Shown here piece after piece: positions 8,042-16,806 of a stretch of 64,000 nt of DNA. Positions within the stretch are counted from its first letter, which is position 1. Every line of letters starts with the position of its first letter. The DNA lies in the NCBI RefSeq assembly GCF_002934665.1, contig NZ_NIRS01000003.1, forward strand, positions 62,001 through 126,000, written 5' to 3'. A model generated the notes under the pieces. The model did not search any database and was not told where the DNA came from. It saw nothing but the letters and a program-made list of their open reading frames with translations. This DNA comes from Pseudomonas laurylsulfatiphila (GTDB lineage Bacteria; Pseudomonadota; Gammaproteobacteria; Pseudomonadales; Pseudomonadaceae). Made by a program: the position numbers and the translations under genes.

Positions 8042-8668
8042 ATGAACTCCGTTTTTATTGTCGACGATCACCCGGTTATCCGCCTTGCCGTTCGAATGTT
8101 ACTGGAACACGAAGGTTACAAAGTCGTCGGCGAAACTGACAATGGGGTCGACGCCATGCAAATGGTTCGCGAATGCATGCCGGACCTGGTCATTCTCGAT
8201 ATCAGCATTCCAAAGCTGGACGGCCTGGAAGTGCTGTCCCGGTTCAACGCAATGAGTAATCCCCCTAAAACACTAGTACTGACCGCGCAATGTCCAACAC
8301 TCTTCGGTATTCGTTGCATGCAATCCGGAGCCTCGGGTTATGTTTGCAAACAAGAGGACATCAGTGAACTGGTGAGTTCTATAAAAGCGGTATTTTCAGG
8401 TTACAACTATTTCCCGAGTGAAGCCTTGAACCCCATCCACGGAGATGAAACACGCTGCATCGAATTGGAACTGTTCAAGTCCGTAAACGACCGGGAACTG
8501 ATGGTCCTGCAACTTTTTGCCCAAGGTCGCACAAACAAGGAAATCGCCAAGGGAATGTTTCTGAGCAACAAGACCGTCAGCACCTACAAAAAGCGCCTCA
8601 TGCAGAAACTCAAAGCCAAATCCCTGGTTGAACTGATCGAGATGGCAAAACGTAACGCACTCGTGTGA
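8042..8668 (+). CDS. BvgA/EvgA-like NarL-family response regulator
   Basis: 208 residues: receiver domain (D8-D9 pocket, phosphoacceptor D53 in VILDISIPKLDG, Thr switch in LVLTAQ, Lys in YVCKQED) and a C-terminal LuxR-type helix-turn-helix (about 145-205, TNKEIAKGMFLSNKTVSTYKK compressed here as TNKEIAKGMFLSNKTVSTY). It is the DNA-binding output of the phosphorelay. The start at 8042 opens the receiver; GTG 8006 is a possible upstream start. Its stop overlaps the GTG start of the kinase (GTGA), so the two are translationally coupled. Target genes are not evident in the window. Confidence 0.92.
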   Translation: MNSVFIVDDHPVIRLAVRMLLEHEGYKVVGETDNGVDAMQMVRECMPDLVILDISIPKLDGLEVLSRFNAMSNPPKTLVLTAQCPTLFGIRCMQSGASGYVCKQEDISELVSSIKAVFSGYNYFPSEALNPIHGDETRCIELELFKSVNDRELMVLQLFAQGRTNKEIAKGMFLSNKTVSTYKKRLMQKLKAKSLVELIEMAKRNALV

Positions 8669-11600
8669 GAACCTGGATGCCCAGCCGTTTGAAGGTCTAT
8701 CTGATTCAAGTGACCGCAGGTCTATGCGTGAGCACCTCGTTGTTCGGAGCACCGGGCAATGAGCTCTACACGCTGCTCAGTCGCTCGAAGGTCGGGGCGC
8801 TGGAGATTCGACTGGATGAATCCCAGCGACAATGGATAAACAACAAAAATCAACTGACACTCGGCACGTCGGCCCCGGACTACCCCCCTTTCGACCTGAC
8901 CACCAGTGGCCAGGACTATGAAGGCTTTACCGCCGATTACGCTGGTCTTCTGGAAAAAGCCACCGGGTTGCCCGTCAAGGTTCAGCGTTTCGAATCCCGA
9001 GGGGCCGCGATCACCGCGCTGCAGAACGGCGATGTCGACCTGCTTGGCACCGCCAATGGATTCGAAGCTGGCATTGCCGATATTGCCCTGTCCATACCCT
9101 ATGCCGTCGACCAACCCGTATTGGTGACCCGCGAAGGGGAAACCCGATCCCTCACCGATGGCCTGGCCGGATTGCGCCTGAGCATGGTGTATCACTATTT
9201 GCCGCTGGCGGAAGTCAAGGCGTTGTACCCAAAGGCGATCATCACGTCCTATCCGTCCTACCAGAATGCGATCAATGCCGTTGCCTTCGATCAGGCGGAC
9301 GTGTTTCTCGGTGACACGATTTCAACTCACTACATGATCAACAAGGGGTACTTGAACAACATCCGGATGGCCAACTTCGGCAAACATGAAGCCCATGGCT
9401 TCAGCTTTGCCGTCAACAGGAACAACCCCGAGCTGCTCGGCATCATCAACGCGATGATCAAGGCCATCCCCTCCAGCGAGCGAGAAAACATCGCCAAACG
9501 CTGGAGCGCCGGCAGCGACATTCTGCTGACCGATCAAAAACTGCAACTCACTGACCGGGAGGAACGCTGGCTGGCACATCACCCGATAGTGCGCGTCGTC
9601 GTCAACGAAGCCTTTGCGCCACTGACGTTTTTCGATAGCAATGGCAACTTTCGCGGGGTCAGCGCGGATTTGCTTGAGCTGATCAGGCTGCGCACCGGCT
9701 TGCGCTTTGACATCCAGCGCAGTCGAAACGATGACGAGATGATCAAACAGATCAAAAACAACCAGGCCGATGTGATCGCCGCGTTGCTCCCCAGCGCCAA
9801 ACGTCAGTCCCAGCTGAACTTTACCCGCCCCTTTCTGGAAAATTCCTACGTCCTGCTGACCCGTAAAGCCGCCGACAGCCCGACCAACCTCGTGCAGTTG
9901 CAGGACAAGCGCCTGGCCATTGCCCGCGGCAATCCACTCAAGGACTACCTGCGCAGAGAGTTTCCCCGGATCAAGCTGATCGAAACCCCGGACACCTTCA
10001 GCGCCGTAGAGATGCTCGCCGAAGGTCAGGCCGAGGGCGTGGTGAACTCACTGGTCATTGCCAATTATTTCATTTCCTCGCGGCTGTTCGAACACACCTT
10101 GCAAATCAGCACCACCATCGGCACCGAGCAGGCAGCGTTCTCCCTGGCCACGGCACGGGACGCCAAAGAGCTCAACGCCATTCTGAACAAGGCGCTGCTG
10201 AGCATCTCGCCGGAGGAACTGGGCATCATCAACAGTCGCTGGCGCGGCTATTCGGCGTCCTCGCAAAGCACCTGGCGCAACTATCAAAGACTGTTCTACC
10301 AAATCGCCATCGGTGCCGGTGCGCTATTGCTGATTTCCATTGCGTGGAACGACTACATGCGACGCCAAATCAAGCAGCGCAAGGCCGCCGAGCGCGCATT
10401 GAACGATCAGTTCGAGTTCATGCGATCGCTGGTCAATGGCACGCCCCATCCGATCTACGTACGTGATCGCCAGGGGCTGCTGCAAAGTTGCAACGACAGT
10501 TACCTGCAAGCGTTCTGCGCCAGGCGTGAAGATGTCATCGGCAAAAGCGTCATGCAGGGGGCGATGAGCAACGTATTCGAAGCCCGGGAGTACCAGGCTG
10601 ACTACCAGCGCGTGGTGACCGAAGGCAGACCGTTGATCGTCGATCGCGAACTGCACATTGGTGGCCGGCGGCTGACGATCTATCACTGGATTCTTCCCTA
10701 CCGCGATTCCAGCGCGAAAGTGCAAGGCATTATCGGTGGCTGGATCGACATCAGCGAACGCCGGCAACTGCTCGATGATCTGCGTTGCGCGAAAGAACAC
10801 GCCGATAACGCCAACCGGGCCAAAAGCACGTTTCTGGCCACGATGAGCCATGAGATCCGCACGCCGATGAATGCAATCATCGGCATGCTTGAACTGACAC
10901 TCAAGCGTCTTGATCATCGGCACCCGGAACGTCCGGCCATCGATGTCGCGTACAACTCGGCGAAAGGGTTGCTGGAACTGATTGGCGACATCCTCGACAT
11001 TGCCAGAATCGAATCCGGGCGCTTGAGCCTTAGCCCGGAGCGCGTGAATCCGGGTGAACTCGTGGCCTCGGTCGTACGGATTTTCGATGGCCTTGCCCGA
11101 CAGAAGGAACTCGAACTGAAGCTGGAGTTTTCTTCGGCCAACCCGGCCTTCGATGTGTTGCTGGACCCTTTGCGCTTCAAGCAGGTGCTGTCCAACCTGA
11201 TCAGCAATGCCATCAAGTTTACCGAGCAAGGCCAGGTCCGGGTCATTGTCGACCTGCACCCGGCAATGCAGCCAGATCGTGTGCAAATGCGGGTGCAGGT
11301 TCACGACAGTGGCATCGGAATCAGCGAACAGGATCAATACCGGCTGTTCGAACCCTTCGCCCAGGCCGACAACGCCATTCAATCGGCCAGGGGGGGGGCA
11401 GGGCTGGGGCTGGTCATCAGCCGCAATCTCTGCGAGATGATGGGCGGTAGTCTGCAATTGCGCAGCGAGCCGGGTGTCGGCACTCAAGTGGAGATATTGC
11501 TGCACCTGGAAACGTTGCCGCTGCAGCAATCTGCCCAGGTGGCCGAAACGCAAATTGTCGTCGCCACAACCCCATTGAATGTTCTGGTCGTCGACGATCA

Positions 11601-12318
11601 CTCGGCCAATCGTTTGCTCACCTGCCAGCAACTGGAGTTTCTAGGCCATCGATTCACCGTCGCGGCCGATGGCCAGGAGGGATTGGAGGCATGGAAAGAC
11701 CAACCGTTTGATCTGGTGATCGCCGATTGCAACATGCCGGTCATGAACGGATACGAGCTGGCCCGTGCCATTCGCCAGCATGAAAGCCAAAACCATCGCC
11801 CTCCCTGCACTGTGCTCGGCTTTACCGCCAACGCTCAACCGGAAGAAATACAACGCTGCAAACAGGCCGGAATGGATGACTGCCTGTTCAAACCCCTTAG
11901 CCTCGGAGCCTTGAGCCAGTGGATGGAAAACATTGAACCCACCCATGTTGCCCCGGCGTTCAGCCTGCACGGGTTGAAACTGCTGACCGGGGGCAACCCC
12001 ATGTTGAACCGCAGATTGCTCAACGAGTTGGTCAACAGCAACCGCCAGGATCTGCAAACGCTGATGTCGCTATCCAGCTCCGGGGATACGCAGGCGCTGC
12101 AGGACATTGCCCACAAAATCAAAGGCGCAGCCCGGATAGTGCAAGCCTCCCCCCTGATCGATCGCTGCGAGGCGCTCGAAGCAGCCTGCCATGAGGATTT
12201 CGATCGCGAAAAAATGGCCGGATGCTGCCAATCCATGGAGCGCACCATGCTTGAGCTGGAGGACGCGTTACTACGTCAGATCAAGCATTACGACGAAGGC
12301 AAAATGACAGAGCCTTAA
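8665..12318 (+). CDS. BvgS/EvgS-like unorthodox hybrid sensor kinase
   Basis: 1217 residues. Order: signal peptide or anchor (~12-30), two tandem periplasmic solute-binding (SBP_bac_3 / Venus flytrap) domains (~40-285 and ~295-520), one transmembrane helix (~543-563), PAS (~582-700), HisKA with H729 in ATMSHEIRTPMNA, HATPase (~840-950, GAGLGLVISRNL), receiver with D1021 (VIADCNMPVMNG) and Hpt with H1150 (AHKIKGAAR). This is the full BvgS His-Asp-His relay. The double flytrap suggests a small-molecule signal. Start GTG 8665 overlaps the regulator's stop; ATG 8677 is an alternative. A c-di-GMP phosphodiesterase gene follows after about 50 bases. Confidence 0.95.
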   Translation: MRTWMPSRLKVYLIQVTAGLCVSTSLFGAPGNELYTLLSRSKVGALEIRLDESQRQWINNKNQLTLGTSAPDYPPFDLTTSGQDYEGFTADYAGLLEKATGLPVKVQRFESRGAAITALQNGDVDLLGTANGFEAGIADIALSIPYAVDQPVLVTREGETRSLTDGLAGLRLSMVYHYLPLAEVKALYPKAIITSYPSYQNAINAVAFDQADVFLGDTISTHYMINKGYLNNIRMANFGKHEAHGFSFAVNRNNPELLGIINAMIKAIPSSERENIAKRWSAGSDILLTDQKLQLTDREERWLAHHPIVRVVVNEAFAPLTFFDSNGNFRGVSADLLELIRLRTGLRFDIQRSRNDDEMIKQIKNNQADVIAALLPSAKRQSQLNFTRPFLENSYVLLTRKAADSPTNLVQLQDKRLAIARGNPLKDYLRREFPRIKLIETPDTFSAVEMLAEGQAEGVVNSLVIANYFISSRLFEHTLQISTTIGTEQAAFSLATARDAKELNAILNKALLSISPEELGIINSRWRGYSASSQSTWRNYQRLFYQIAIGAGALLLISIAWNDYMRRQIKQRKAAERALNDQFEFMRSLVNGTPHPIYVRDRQGLLQSCNDSYLQAFCARREDVIGKSVMQGAMSNVFEAREYQADYQRVVTEGRPLIVDRELHIGGRRLTIYHWILPYRDSSAKVQGIIGGWIDISERRQLLDDLRCAKEHADNANRAKSTFLATMSHEIRTPMNAIIGMLELTLKRLDHRHPERPAIDVAYNSAKGLLELIGDILDIARIESGRLSLSPERVNPGELVASVVRIFDGLARQKELELKLEFSSANPAFDVLLDPLRFKQVLSNLISNAIKFTEQGQVRVIVDLHPAMQPDRVQMRVQVHDSGIGISEQDQYRLFEPFAQADNAIQSARGGAGLGLVISRNLCEMMGGSLQLRSEPGVGTQVEILLHLETLPLQQSAQVAETQIVVATTPLNVLVVDDHSANRLLTCQQLEFLGHRFTVAADGQEGLEAWKDQPFDLVIADCNMPVMNGYELARAIRQHESQNHRPPCTVLGFTANAQPEEIQRCKQAGMDDCLFKPLSLGALSQWMENIEPTHVAPAFSLHGLKLLTGGNPMLNRRLLNELVNSNRQDLQTLMSLSSSGDTQALQDIAHKIKGAARIVQASPLIDRCEALEAACHEDFDREKMAGCCQSMERTMLELEDALLRQIKHYDEGKMTEP

Positions 12319-12367
12319 CTATGCTTGGACCCTCAGCAGTGTGTTGACCCTCATGGAGAAACCCGCA

Positions 12368-15313
12368 ATGCCTGACCCACTGCGCACGGATCCACGCCGG
12401 TTTCCACTGCATGTCCATATCAGTGTGATGTTCACCTTTCTGTTGTTGCTGACCGGAGTGCTGCTGGGTCTATTCAACTACCGGCAAACGACCCAGATCA
12501 TACTGTCCAGCAGTGAAAAACTCTTCAACCGTATCGAGCAGGATGTCCGGCTGGACCTGCACGCAACTTATGAACCCATTCGCCACCTGTTGAGCCTGCT
12601 GGCACTCAATCCGGCGGGCCAGTCCGCTGATCTGGAACACCGCCTGGCACTGCTCGAACCGTTCAGCCAGTCACTCGAGGACAACCCCAATCTGGCGTCG
12701 CTGTACCTGGGCTACGACAACGGCGACTTTTTCATGGTCCGCCCGCTGCATACCCCAGAGGTCAAAGCCCTGGTCAAGGCCCCGGACATGGCGGCTTACC
12801 AGGTCTGGAGCATTGAGCACGACAGCAGCGGCCAGGCTCGTTCCCAGTCTTTGTTTTTCGACCGGAACCTGGCTCTCGTCAGCCGCCAGGACAACCTGAA
12901 CGACACCTACGACCCTCGCAGCCGTGCCTGGTTTACCAGTGCCCGTAGCGACAATGACCAGATCACGACCGAGCCCTATATCTTTTTTTCCACCCATGAC
13001 ATTGGCACGACGCTGGCGCGACGCAGTGGCGACAAGGCAATCATGGCCGCCGACCTGACCCTGGCCGAACTCAGCGCGACCTTGGCCAAGCACGTCGTGA
13101 CCCCTCATACCGAAATCGTGCTGTTCGATGCCGAAGGCAATGCCATTGCCTACCCCGACAGCCGCAGGCTGATCATCGATGATCAGACATTGCGCCTGAT
13201 CAAGGCCGCGGACCTGAGCCCCAGCCTGGGTGCGTTGCTCAACACCCCCTCTCAAGGCAGTCGCCTGGATGCCAATGGCCGGCAGTGGATCGTGGCCCGC
13301 AGCGGCATGCAGGAAGGCGGCCCCCAAGGCCTGCAACTGGCGCTGCTGGTACCGGAAGACGAGTTGCTCGTCGATGCTTACCGGATGCGCTGGCAAGGTG
13401 CACTCATTACTCTGGCAACGCTGCTGTTATGCGTACCGCTGGGTTGGCTGACCTCCAGAGTCCTGGTCAAACCCTTGCGCGCCCTGGTGCAGGAGGCCGA
13501 TGCGATTCGCAGTTTCGATTTCAATTTTCCGCTTTCCCGTCGCTCGCCGGTGCTCGAAGTCGACCAACTGAGCGTGTCGATGGCACGGATGAAAGACACG
13601 CTGGCGAGCTTCTTCCAGATCACTGACAGCCTCAGCGCCGAAACCCGTTTCGCCCCGCTGCTGGAACGGGTGTTATTTGAAACCGTGAAAATCGCTCAGG
13701 CCCAGGCCGGCCTGATCTATCTGCGTGAAGGTGATGGCGGGCACATGGATCCCCACGGTCTGGTCATCAATGACACCGCCGAAAACCTGCAATCCTTCGA
13801 CATCCGCGGACACTCACTGGAAAACCCGCAAAGCCCCCCATGGCTGCAGCAGCTGGCAAACGTCGACAACGTCGTCAGTAACCTGGGGTTCGAGCAAGCA
13901 GGCGATCTGCAGAAAATCCTGCTCGCGCTGGAAAGTCCCCGGGTCCATCTGATTGGAATCCGCCTGCATAATCGTCACAACGAAACCGTGGGCCTGCTGG
14001 TGTTGCTATTGGCCGACAGCGGCGAGCAAAGCGATCTGGACAAACTGCGGCCAGACCGCATTGCATTTCTCCAGGCGGTGTCCGGCGCGGCGGCCGTGTG
14101 TATTGAAAGCCAGCGCCTGCAAGCCCGGCAAAAACAGCTGCTGGACGCCTTCATTCAACTGCTGGCCGGTGCCATCGACGCCAAAAGCCCCTATACCGGC
14201 GGCCATTGCCAGCGCGTGCCCGAACTGACCCTGATGCTTGCCCGGGCGGCGGCGGCCAGCCAGGACCCCGCCTTCAGCGCCTATCGGCCGACCGAAGATG
14301 AATGGGAGGCACTGTACATCGCTGCCTGGCTGCACGATTGCGGCAAGATCACCACGCCTGAATACGTCGTCGACAAAGCCACGAAGCTGGAAACCCTGAC
14401 CGATCGCATCCACGAAATCCGCACCCGCTTCGAGGTACTCAAGCGCGATGCCTGGATCAGCTACTGGCAGGCCATTGCCCTGGGCGGTGACGAGCAAGCG
14501 CTGGCAGAACTGCGTGATGCCAGCCTGGCCGGGCTGGATGATGATTTCGCCTTCATTGCCCGTTGCAATCTGGGTGGCGAAGCCATGGCCGACGCTGATC
14601 TGCAACGCCTGCGCAGCGTGGCTGAACGCACCTGGACCCGGACCCTGGATGACCGGCTGGGCGTGTCCTGGGAAGAGAACCGGCGTCAGGCCCGAACACC
14701 CGCCCCCACCCTGCCCGTCAGCGAACCCTTACTGGCGGACAAACCCGAGCACCTGTTCGAACGCAGCGAAAACGAAGTGATACCGCAAGATAACCCCCTG
14801 GGTTTCAAACTCGACGTTCCGCCCCACAAATACAATCGGGGCGAGCTGTACAACCTGAGCATTGTCCGGGGCACCCTGACGAGCGAGGAGCGTTATGTCA
14901 TCAATAACCACATCGTTCAGACGATCCTGATGCTCAACCATCTGCCGTTTCCCGGGCACCTGCGCAGCGTCGCGGAAATAGCCGGCGGGCATCACGAAAA
15001 AATGGATGGCAGTGGTTATCCGAAACGCTTGAAGCGAGAAGACATGAGCCTGCCGGCGCGAATGATGGCGATTGCCGATATTTTCGAAGCGCTGACGGCC
15101 GCCGACCGTCCCTACAAAAAAGCCAAGACCTTGAGCGAGGCGCTCGGCATCATGGCGTTCATGTGCCGTGATGCCCACATCGACCCGGAACTGTTCGGGC
15201 TGTTCATCAGGGCACAGATCTATTTGCAGTACGCCAGGCGCTTCCTCGACCCTGCGCAGATCGATGCGGTGGACGCATCGGGCTTGCTGGTCAAGGCGGG
15301 CCTGGCGTCTTGA
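12368..15313 (+). CDS. Membrane HD-GYP c-di-GMP phosphodiesterase with Cache, HAMP and GAF domains
   Basis: 981 residues: TM1 (~14-36), periplasmic double-Cache sensor (~40-330, with YDPRSRAWF), TM2 (~345-367), HAMP (~367-420), GAF (~430-590) and HD-GYP. The catalytic motifs are GGHCQRV (~610), LHDCGK (~655) and HHEKMDGSGYP (~875), so residues for the metal site and the GYP are present. The distance from HDCGK to HHE is about 220 residues instead of about 60, meaning ~150-160 residues are inserted in the core. ATG 12368 has GGAG nine bases upstream; ATG 12353 and GTG 12341 are alternatives. Predicted to lower c-di-GMP, perhaps in the same pathway as the upstream relay. Confidence 0.92.
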   Translation: MPDPLRTDPRRFPLHVHISVMFTFLLLLTGVLLGLFNYRQTTQIILSSSEKLFNRIEQDVRLDLHATYEPIRHLLSLLALNPAGQSADLEHRLALLEPFSQSLEDNPNLASLYLGYDNGDFFMVRPLHTPEVKALVKAPDMAAYQVWSIEHDSSGQARSQSLFFDRNLALVSRQDNLNDTYDPRSRAWFTSARSDNDQITTEPYIFFSTHDIGTTLARRSGDKAIMAADLTLAELSATLAKHVVTPHTEIVLFDAEGNAIAYPDSRRLIIDDQTLRLIKAADLSPSLGALLNTPSQGSRLDANGRQWIVARSGMQEGGPQGLQLALLVPEDELLVDAYRMRWQGALITLATLLLCVPLGWLTSRVLVKPLRALVQEADAIRSFDFNFPLSRRSPVLEVDQLSVSMARMKDTLASFFQITDSLSAETRFAPLLERVLFETVKIAQAQAGLIYLREGDGGHMDPHGLVINDTAENLQSFDIRGHSLENPQSPPWLQQLANVDNVVSNLGFEQAGDLQKILLALESPRVHLIGIRLHNRHNETVGLLVLLLADSGEQSDLDKLRPDRIAFLQAVSGAAAVCIESQRLQARQKQLLDAFIQLLAGAIDAKSPYTGGHCQRVPELTLMLARAAAASQDPAFSAYRPTEDEWEALYIAAWLHDCGKITTPEYVVDKATKLETLTDRIHEIRTRFEVLKRDAWISYWQAIALGGDEQALAELRDASLAGLDDDFAFIARCNLGGEAMADADLQRLRSVAERTWTRTLDDRLGVSWEENRRQARTPAPTLPVSEPLLADKPEHLFERSENEVIPQDNPLGFKLDVPPHKYNRGELYNLSIVRGTLTSEERYVINNHIVQTILMLNHLPFPGHLRSVAEIAGGHHEKMDGSGYPKRLKREDMSLPARMMAIADIFEALTAADRPYKKAKTLSEALGIMAFMCRDAHIDPELFGLFIRAQIYLQYARRFLDPAQIDAVDASGLLVKAGLAS

Positions 15314-15796
15314 TCAGCAGTCGGTCAGGCGCAGGAAAATCGCCGCCAGTTGCTCGATACCGGCCTGGTCCTGCGGGGTGAACCGTGCCAGTTTCGGGCT
15401 GTCGAGGTCGAGCACGCCGATCAATCGGCCGTCCTTGACCAGCGGCACCACCAGTTCGCTGTTCGAGGCGCTGTCACAGGCAATGTGACCGGGGAACGCG
15501 TGCACATCTTCGACCAACTGGGTCTGCAAGGTAGCGGCTGCCGTTCCGCAGACGCCACGCCCGAACGGAATCCGCACGCAAGCGATCTGCCCCTGAAACG
15601 GGCCCAGCACCAGCTCCTCATTGCAGTTGAGGTAGAAGCCCGCCCAGTTCAGGTCATCGAGCTGATTGAACAGAAACGCCGAGAACTGCGCGGCATTGGC
15701 GATGAAATCCCGCTCGTCCGCCAGCAAGGACTCCAGCTGCGCGTGCAGCATGCCGTAGCCTTCGAGGCCCTGGCCGCTCTTTTGTAAATCGATCAT
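15314..15796 (-). CDS. msrC: Free methionine-(R)-sulfoxide reductase (GAF domain)
   Basis: Reduces free Met-R-sulfoxide using thioredoxin. The 160-residue GAF protein has three cysteines at 73, 83 and 107 (ACVRIPFGRGVCG and FPGHIACD), exactly the spacing of the E. coli enzyme's Cys84, 94 and 118. The start ATG at 15796 overlaps the stop of the upstream ATPase gene by four bases, so the two are coupled. A longer in-frame reading upstream is the shadow of that ATPase. Confidence 0.93.
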   Translation of the reverse strand: MIDLQKSGQGLEGYGMLHAQLESLLADERDFIANAAQFSAFLFNQLDDLNWAGFYLNCNEELVLGPFQGQIACVRIPFGRGVCGTAAATLQTQLVEDVHAFPGHIACDSASNSELVVPLVKDGRLIGVLDLDSPKLARFTPQDQAGIEQLAAIFLRLTDC

Positions 15797-16683
15797 GCCT
15801 TGTGCTCCAACAGTTTCAGCCCGACCCAGTAACGGGCAAATTGATAAGCGCAACGTCCATTGCGATTGCCTCTGCCGGTGGCCCAGCGTACCGCCAGGAT
15901 GTCCAGCTCTTCGCTGCGCTGCCATGCCAGTCCGGCCTTGGCGGCCAATTGGCCGATCCAGTGTTCGACGACGTTGAGGAAGTGTTCCTGGGTAAACGGA
16001 TAGAACGACAGCCACAGGCCGAAGCGGTCAGACAACGCAATCTTGTCTTCCACCGCCTCGCTCGGATGCAGCTCGCCGTCGACCCGCTTCCAGTTCTCGT
16101 TGTCACTTTCCTTTTCCGGCACCAGGTGGCGACGGTTCGACGTGGCGTACAGCAAGACGTTGTCCGGCGCCTGTTCCAGAGAGCCATCGAGTACGCTTTT
16201 GAGCACTCGGTAATCGCCCTCGCCCGACTCGAACGAGAGGTCATCGCAAAACAGCACGAAACGCTGGGGCAGTTTGCCGATCTGTTCGACCACGCGCGGC
16301 AGGTCTGCCAGGTGATCGCGTTCAATCTCGATCAGACGCAAACCGGCTTGAGCGTGCTCGGCCAACAAGGCGCGCACCAGCGACGACTTGCCGGTGCCGC
16401 GCGAGCCCCAGAGCAAGGCGTGGTTGGCGGGCATGCCATCGAGGAACTGTTGGGTGTTGCGCCCCAGCTGCTCAACTTGCCGGTCGACGCCGATCAGGTC
16501 CGACAGGCGCATGTCGAGGCTGACCTGCAGCGGCATCAGATAACCGCCGCGAGACTCACGCTGCCAGCGCGCGGCCAGGCATTGAGTCCAGTCGATGGCT
16601 GGCCGGGGTGCCGGCAGCAACGGCTCGATACGGGCCAGAACGGCATCGGCGCGTTCAAGAAAAGCATTCAATCGGGAATCCAC
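15793..16683 (-). CDS. DUF815 AAA-type ATPase
   Basis: 296 residues. Walker A is GSRGTGKSS (~95-103), Walker B LFCDDLSFE (~150), sensor-1 YATSNRRHL (~185), and an arginine-rich C-terminal helix; these define the DUF815 P-loop family found widely in proteobacteria. Cellular role is unknown. It precedes and overlaps msrC (ATGA), and lies divergent from sagS with a ~120-base gap. Start ATG at 16683. Confidence 0.88.
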   Translation of the reverse strand: MDSRLNAFLERADAVLARIEPLLPAPRPAIDWTQCLAARWQRESRGGYLMPLQVSLDMRLSDLIGVDRQVEQLGRNTQQFLDGMPANHALLWGSRGTGKSSLVRALLAEHAQAGLRLIEIERDHLADLPRVVEQIGKLPQRFVLFCDDLSFESGEGDYRVLKSVLDGSLEQAPDNVLLYATSNRRHLVPEKESDNENWKRVDGELHPSEAVEDKIALSDRFGLWLSFYPFTQEHFLNVVEHWIGQLAAKAGLAWQRSEELDILAVRWATGRGNRNGRCAYQFARYWVGLKLLEHKA

Positions 16684-16806
16684 GACTTCTCCTCGGGCAC
16701 GTTCACAGTAATGATGGTGATACAGCGACCAAACACAGCGTCACACAAGCGGCTGCCCCCGCGGTACAGGCCTCGCGAGAACATCAACAGGCAGGCATGA
16801 TCGACT

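Noticed and set aside
10324..11631. A 435-codon open frame opposite the sensor kinase
   Set aside because: Antisense shadow of the kinase coding region with no recognised motif.
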